Origin: Planctomycetaceae bacterium
GTDB taxonomy: Bacteria > Planctomycetota > Phycisphaerae > UBA1845 > UTPLA1
Assembly: GCA_006969385.1 (NCBI GenBank)
Contig: CP030884.1
Span: 2,728,001 to 2,792,000 of the forward strand
Reading direction: 5' to 3'
Length of the DNA stretch: 64,000 nucleotides
The translations under genes and the position numbers were made by a program. The number at the start of each line of letters is the position of its first letter. Position 1 is the stretch's first letter. Positions 62,596 through 64,000 of the stretch are shown here, in pieces. A model generated the notes under the pieces. It ran no database searches, had not been told where the DNA came from, and saw only the letters and a program-made list of their open reading frames with translations.

Positions 62596-63996
62596 CTACC
62601 CCGTCGGTTCCGTCATCGATTTCGCATCCAACAGCTTCGCCAACTCATCCTCGGGCAGCACCTTCTTTTCCAGCGCGACTTGGCGCACCGTCTTGCCGTT
62701 GGCGAAGGCTTCTTTGGCGATGGCGGCGGCGTTGTCGTAGCCGATGACGGGCGCGAGGGACGTGCACATGGCAAGGCTTTGCTCGACGAGTTGTTCGGCG
62801 CGTTCGACGTCGGCTTCGAGGCCCATGATGCAACGGTTGGTAAACACGTGGGCCGCGTTGGAAAGCACGCGAATCGATTCGAGCAGTTCGTGAGCCATGA
62901 CGGGCATGCCGACGTGCAAGTCGAACGTGCCGAGCGTCGCGCCGGTGTGGGCGATGGCGGCATCGGCACCGATGGCGAAGGCGGCGGCTTGCAGCACCAT
63001 CTCGCTCATCACCGGGTTGACCTTGCCGGGCATGATGCTGCTGCCGGGTTGCGTAGCCGGAATCTTCAACTCGCCAATGCCGCAGCGCGGTCCGCTACCG
63101 AGCAACCGAATATCGTTGGCGATCTTGCTCATGCTGATGGCGATGGTGCGGATGAGGCCGGACGCTTCCACGAAGCCGTCTTTGGCGTGTTGATTTTCAA
63201 AGTGGTTGTCGGCTTCTTTGAACGGCACGCCTGTCTTGTCGGCGAGCAGTTTCGACACGCGGCTGCCGAATTCCTTATGCGTGTTGATGCCGGTGCCGAC
63301 AGCCGTGCCGCCAATGGGTAATTCGCATAGGGCGGTCAGCGCGCGCTCGGCGCGTGCGATGCCAAGTTTCATCTGCGCTGCGTAACCGGAGAATTCTTGT
63401 CCTAAACGAATCGGCGTGGCATCCTGTAGGTGGGTACGGCCGATCTTGACGATGTTGTCGAACGCCTTGGCTTTGGCGTCGAGCGCTTGGGCCATGTGTT
63501 CGAGCGCGGGAAGCAGGTCTTGCTTGATCGACTCGGCCGCCGATACATGCATCGCCGTCGGGATCACATCGTTAGAACTTTGCCCCTGGTTCACATGATC
63601 GTTCGGATGCACAGGGTCTTTGCTGCCAACGACACCGCCGGCGAGTTGAATCGCTCTGTTGGCGATCACTTCGTTGGCGTTCATGTTGGTGCTGGTGCCC
63701 GAGCCGGTCTGAAAGATGTCGCAAACGAAGTGCTCGTCGAGCTTGCCTTCGATGACGTCTTCGGCGGCCTTGGCGATCAGCTCGGTCTTGTCTTTATCAA
63801 CGACGCCCAACTCACCATTCACGATGGCTGCCGATTGTTTAATCAAACCCAACGCGCGAATAAATCTGCGGCCGAAGCGATAACCGCTAATGGGAAAGTT
63901 TTCGACGGCTCGTTGCGTCGATGCGCCCCACAGCGCGTGCGCCGGAACCGTCATTTCTCCCATCGAGTCTTCTTCAATGCGTGTGTCTTGCGTCAT
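62596..63996 (-). CDS. fumC: Fumarate hydratase, class II
   Basis: A 466-residue enzyme of normal length. It hydrates fumarate to malate in the TCA cycle. Signatures are FQTGSGTSTNMNANEVIANRA, VHPNDHVNQGQSSNDVIPTA and the superfamily loop GSSIMPGKVNP. It starts 4 bases inside the window edge, so upstream signals cannot be seen. The preceding minus-strand hairpin shows it is the last gene of its transcript. Confidence 0.96.
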   Translation of the reverse strand: MTQDTRIEEDSMGEMTVPAHALWGASTQRAVENFPISGYRFGRRFIRALGLIKQSAAIVNGELGVVDKDKTELIAKAAEDVIEGKLDEHFVCDIFQTGSGTSTNMNANEVIANRAIQLAGGVVGSKDPVHPNDHVNQGQSSNDVIPTAMHVSAAESIKQDLLPALEHMAQALDAKAKAFDNIVKIGRTHLQDATPIRLGQEFSGYAAQMKLGIARAERALTALCELPIGGTAVGTGINTHKEFGSRVSKLLADKTGVPFKEADNHFENQHAKDGFVEASGLIRTIAISMSKIANDIRLLGSGPRCGIGELKIPATQPGSSIMPGKVNPVMSEMVLQAAAFAIGADAAIAHTGATLGTFDLHVGMPVMAHELLESIRVLSNAAHVFTNRCIMGLEADVERAEQLVEQSLAMCTSLAPVIGYDNAAAIAKEAFANGKTVRQVALEKKVLPEDELAKLLDAKSMTEPTG

Positions 63997-64000
63997 GGTG

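Overview
The window looks like chromosomal DNA from a planctomycete-type bacterium (Planctomycetota, Phycisphaerae or a relative). This is inferred from gene content, not from a marker gene. The signs are a DUF1800/DUF1501 pair, three PEP-CTERM proteins, a Cys-rich planctomycete surface module on a secreted protease, several lipoproteins, ECF sigma/anti-sigma pairs, BatA/DUF58 proteins, and many short palindromic repeats between genes. Base composition is GC-rich almost throughout; the clear exception is the two-gene cassette at 60541-62392.

Layout. 1-5748: cut-off secreted trypsin-like protease, DUF1800 lipoprotein and Tat-exported DUF1501 protein, sugar/sorbosone dehydrogenase with a C-terminal anchor. 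5859-10173: secreted esterase with a starch-binding-like domain, a two-domain fasciclin protein, and an ECF sigma factor overlapping an RskA-like anti-sigma factor (compare mycobacterial SigK/RskA and MPT70/83). 10283-13928: GNAT acetyltransferase, UPF0173 metallo-hydrolase, a repeat cluster, and a rimO operon with two small genes. 14170-17631: two tandem homologous PEP-CTERM genes and a DUF155/Rmd1 membrane protein. 17788-18004: a foldback element with perfect 16-bp terminal inverted repeats. 18262-21048: guaB, lipoprotein, Cys/His-rich metallothionein-like lipoprotein, double-CDGSH iron-sulfur protein. 21127-29660 (minus strand): GloB-like hydrolase, beta-propeller protein, lipoproteins, a UvrC-like protein without its nuclease half, tandem universal stress protein, glycosyltransferase and bifunctional hldE. 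30141-31568: a ParA-type ATPase fused to a glycogen-binding CBM48/AMPK-beta domain, the most unusual protein here.

31648-40898 holds regulators and aromatic catabolism: an ArsR/AHSA1 pair diverges from a TetR gene with a readable promoter and operator, followed by paaA, paaB, a BamE-like insert, paaC, paaD (no paaE), hppD, and after a PEP-CTERM gene and a perfect 126-bp tandem duplication, hmgA. Together these would oxidise phenylacetyl-CoA and degrade tyrosine through 4-hydroxyphenylpyruvate and homogentisate. 41175-47349: REC-GAF-HD-GYP protein, a second ECF sigma/anti-sigma pair with an STN-domain protein, and an NHL-repeat surface protein. 47366-55823: BatA-like and DUF58 VWA proteins, clpS, DUF983, a MacB/LolD-type ABC transporter, SppA and a zinc-ribbon membrane protein. 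56037-60504: a cytochrome c'-like protein, DUF1475, M24 aminopeptidase, M14 murein-amidase-like lipoprotein. 60541-62392 is a low-GC cassette of two genes, a TcmP-like protein and a three-Cys-motif (phage Gp37/Gp68, DUF5131) protein, probably acquired horizontally. fumC closes the window.

The best candidates for undescribed biology are the ParA-CBM48 fusion, the TcmP/three-Cys cassette, the foldback element, and the dispersed repeat families. All functions are read from sequence motifs alone; no database search was possible.
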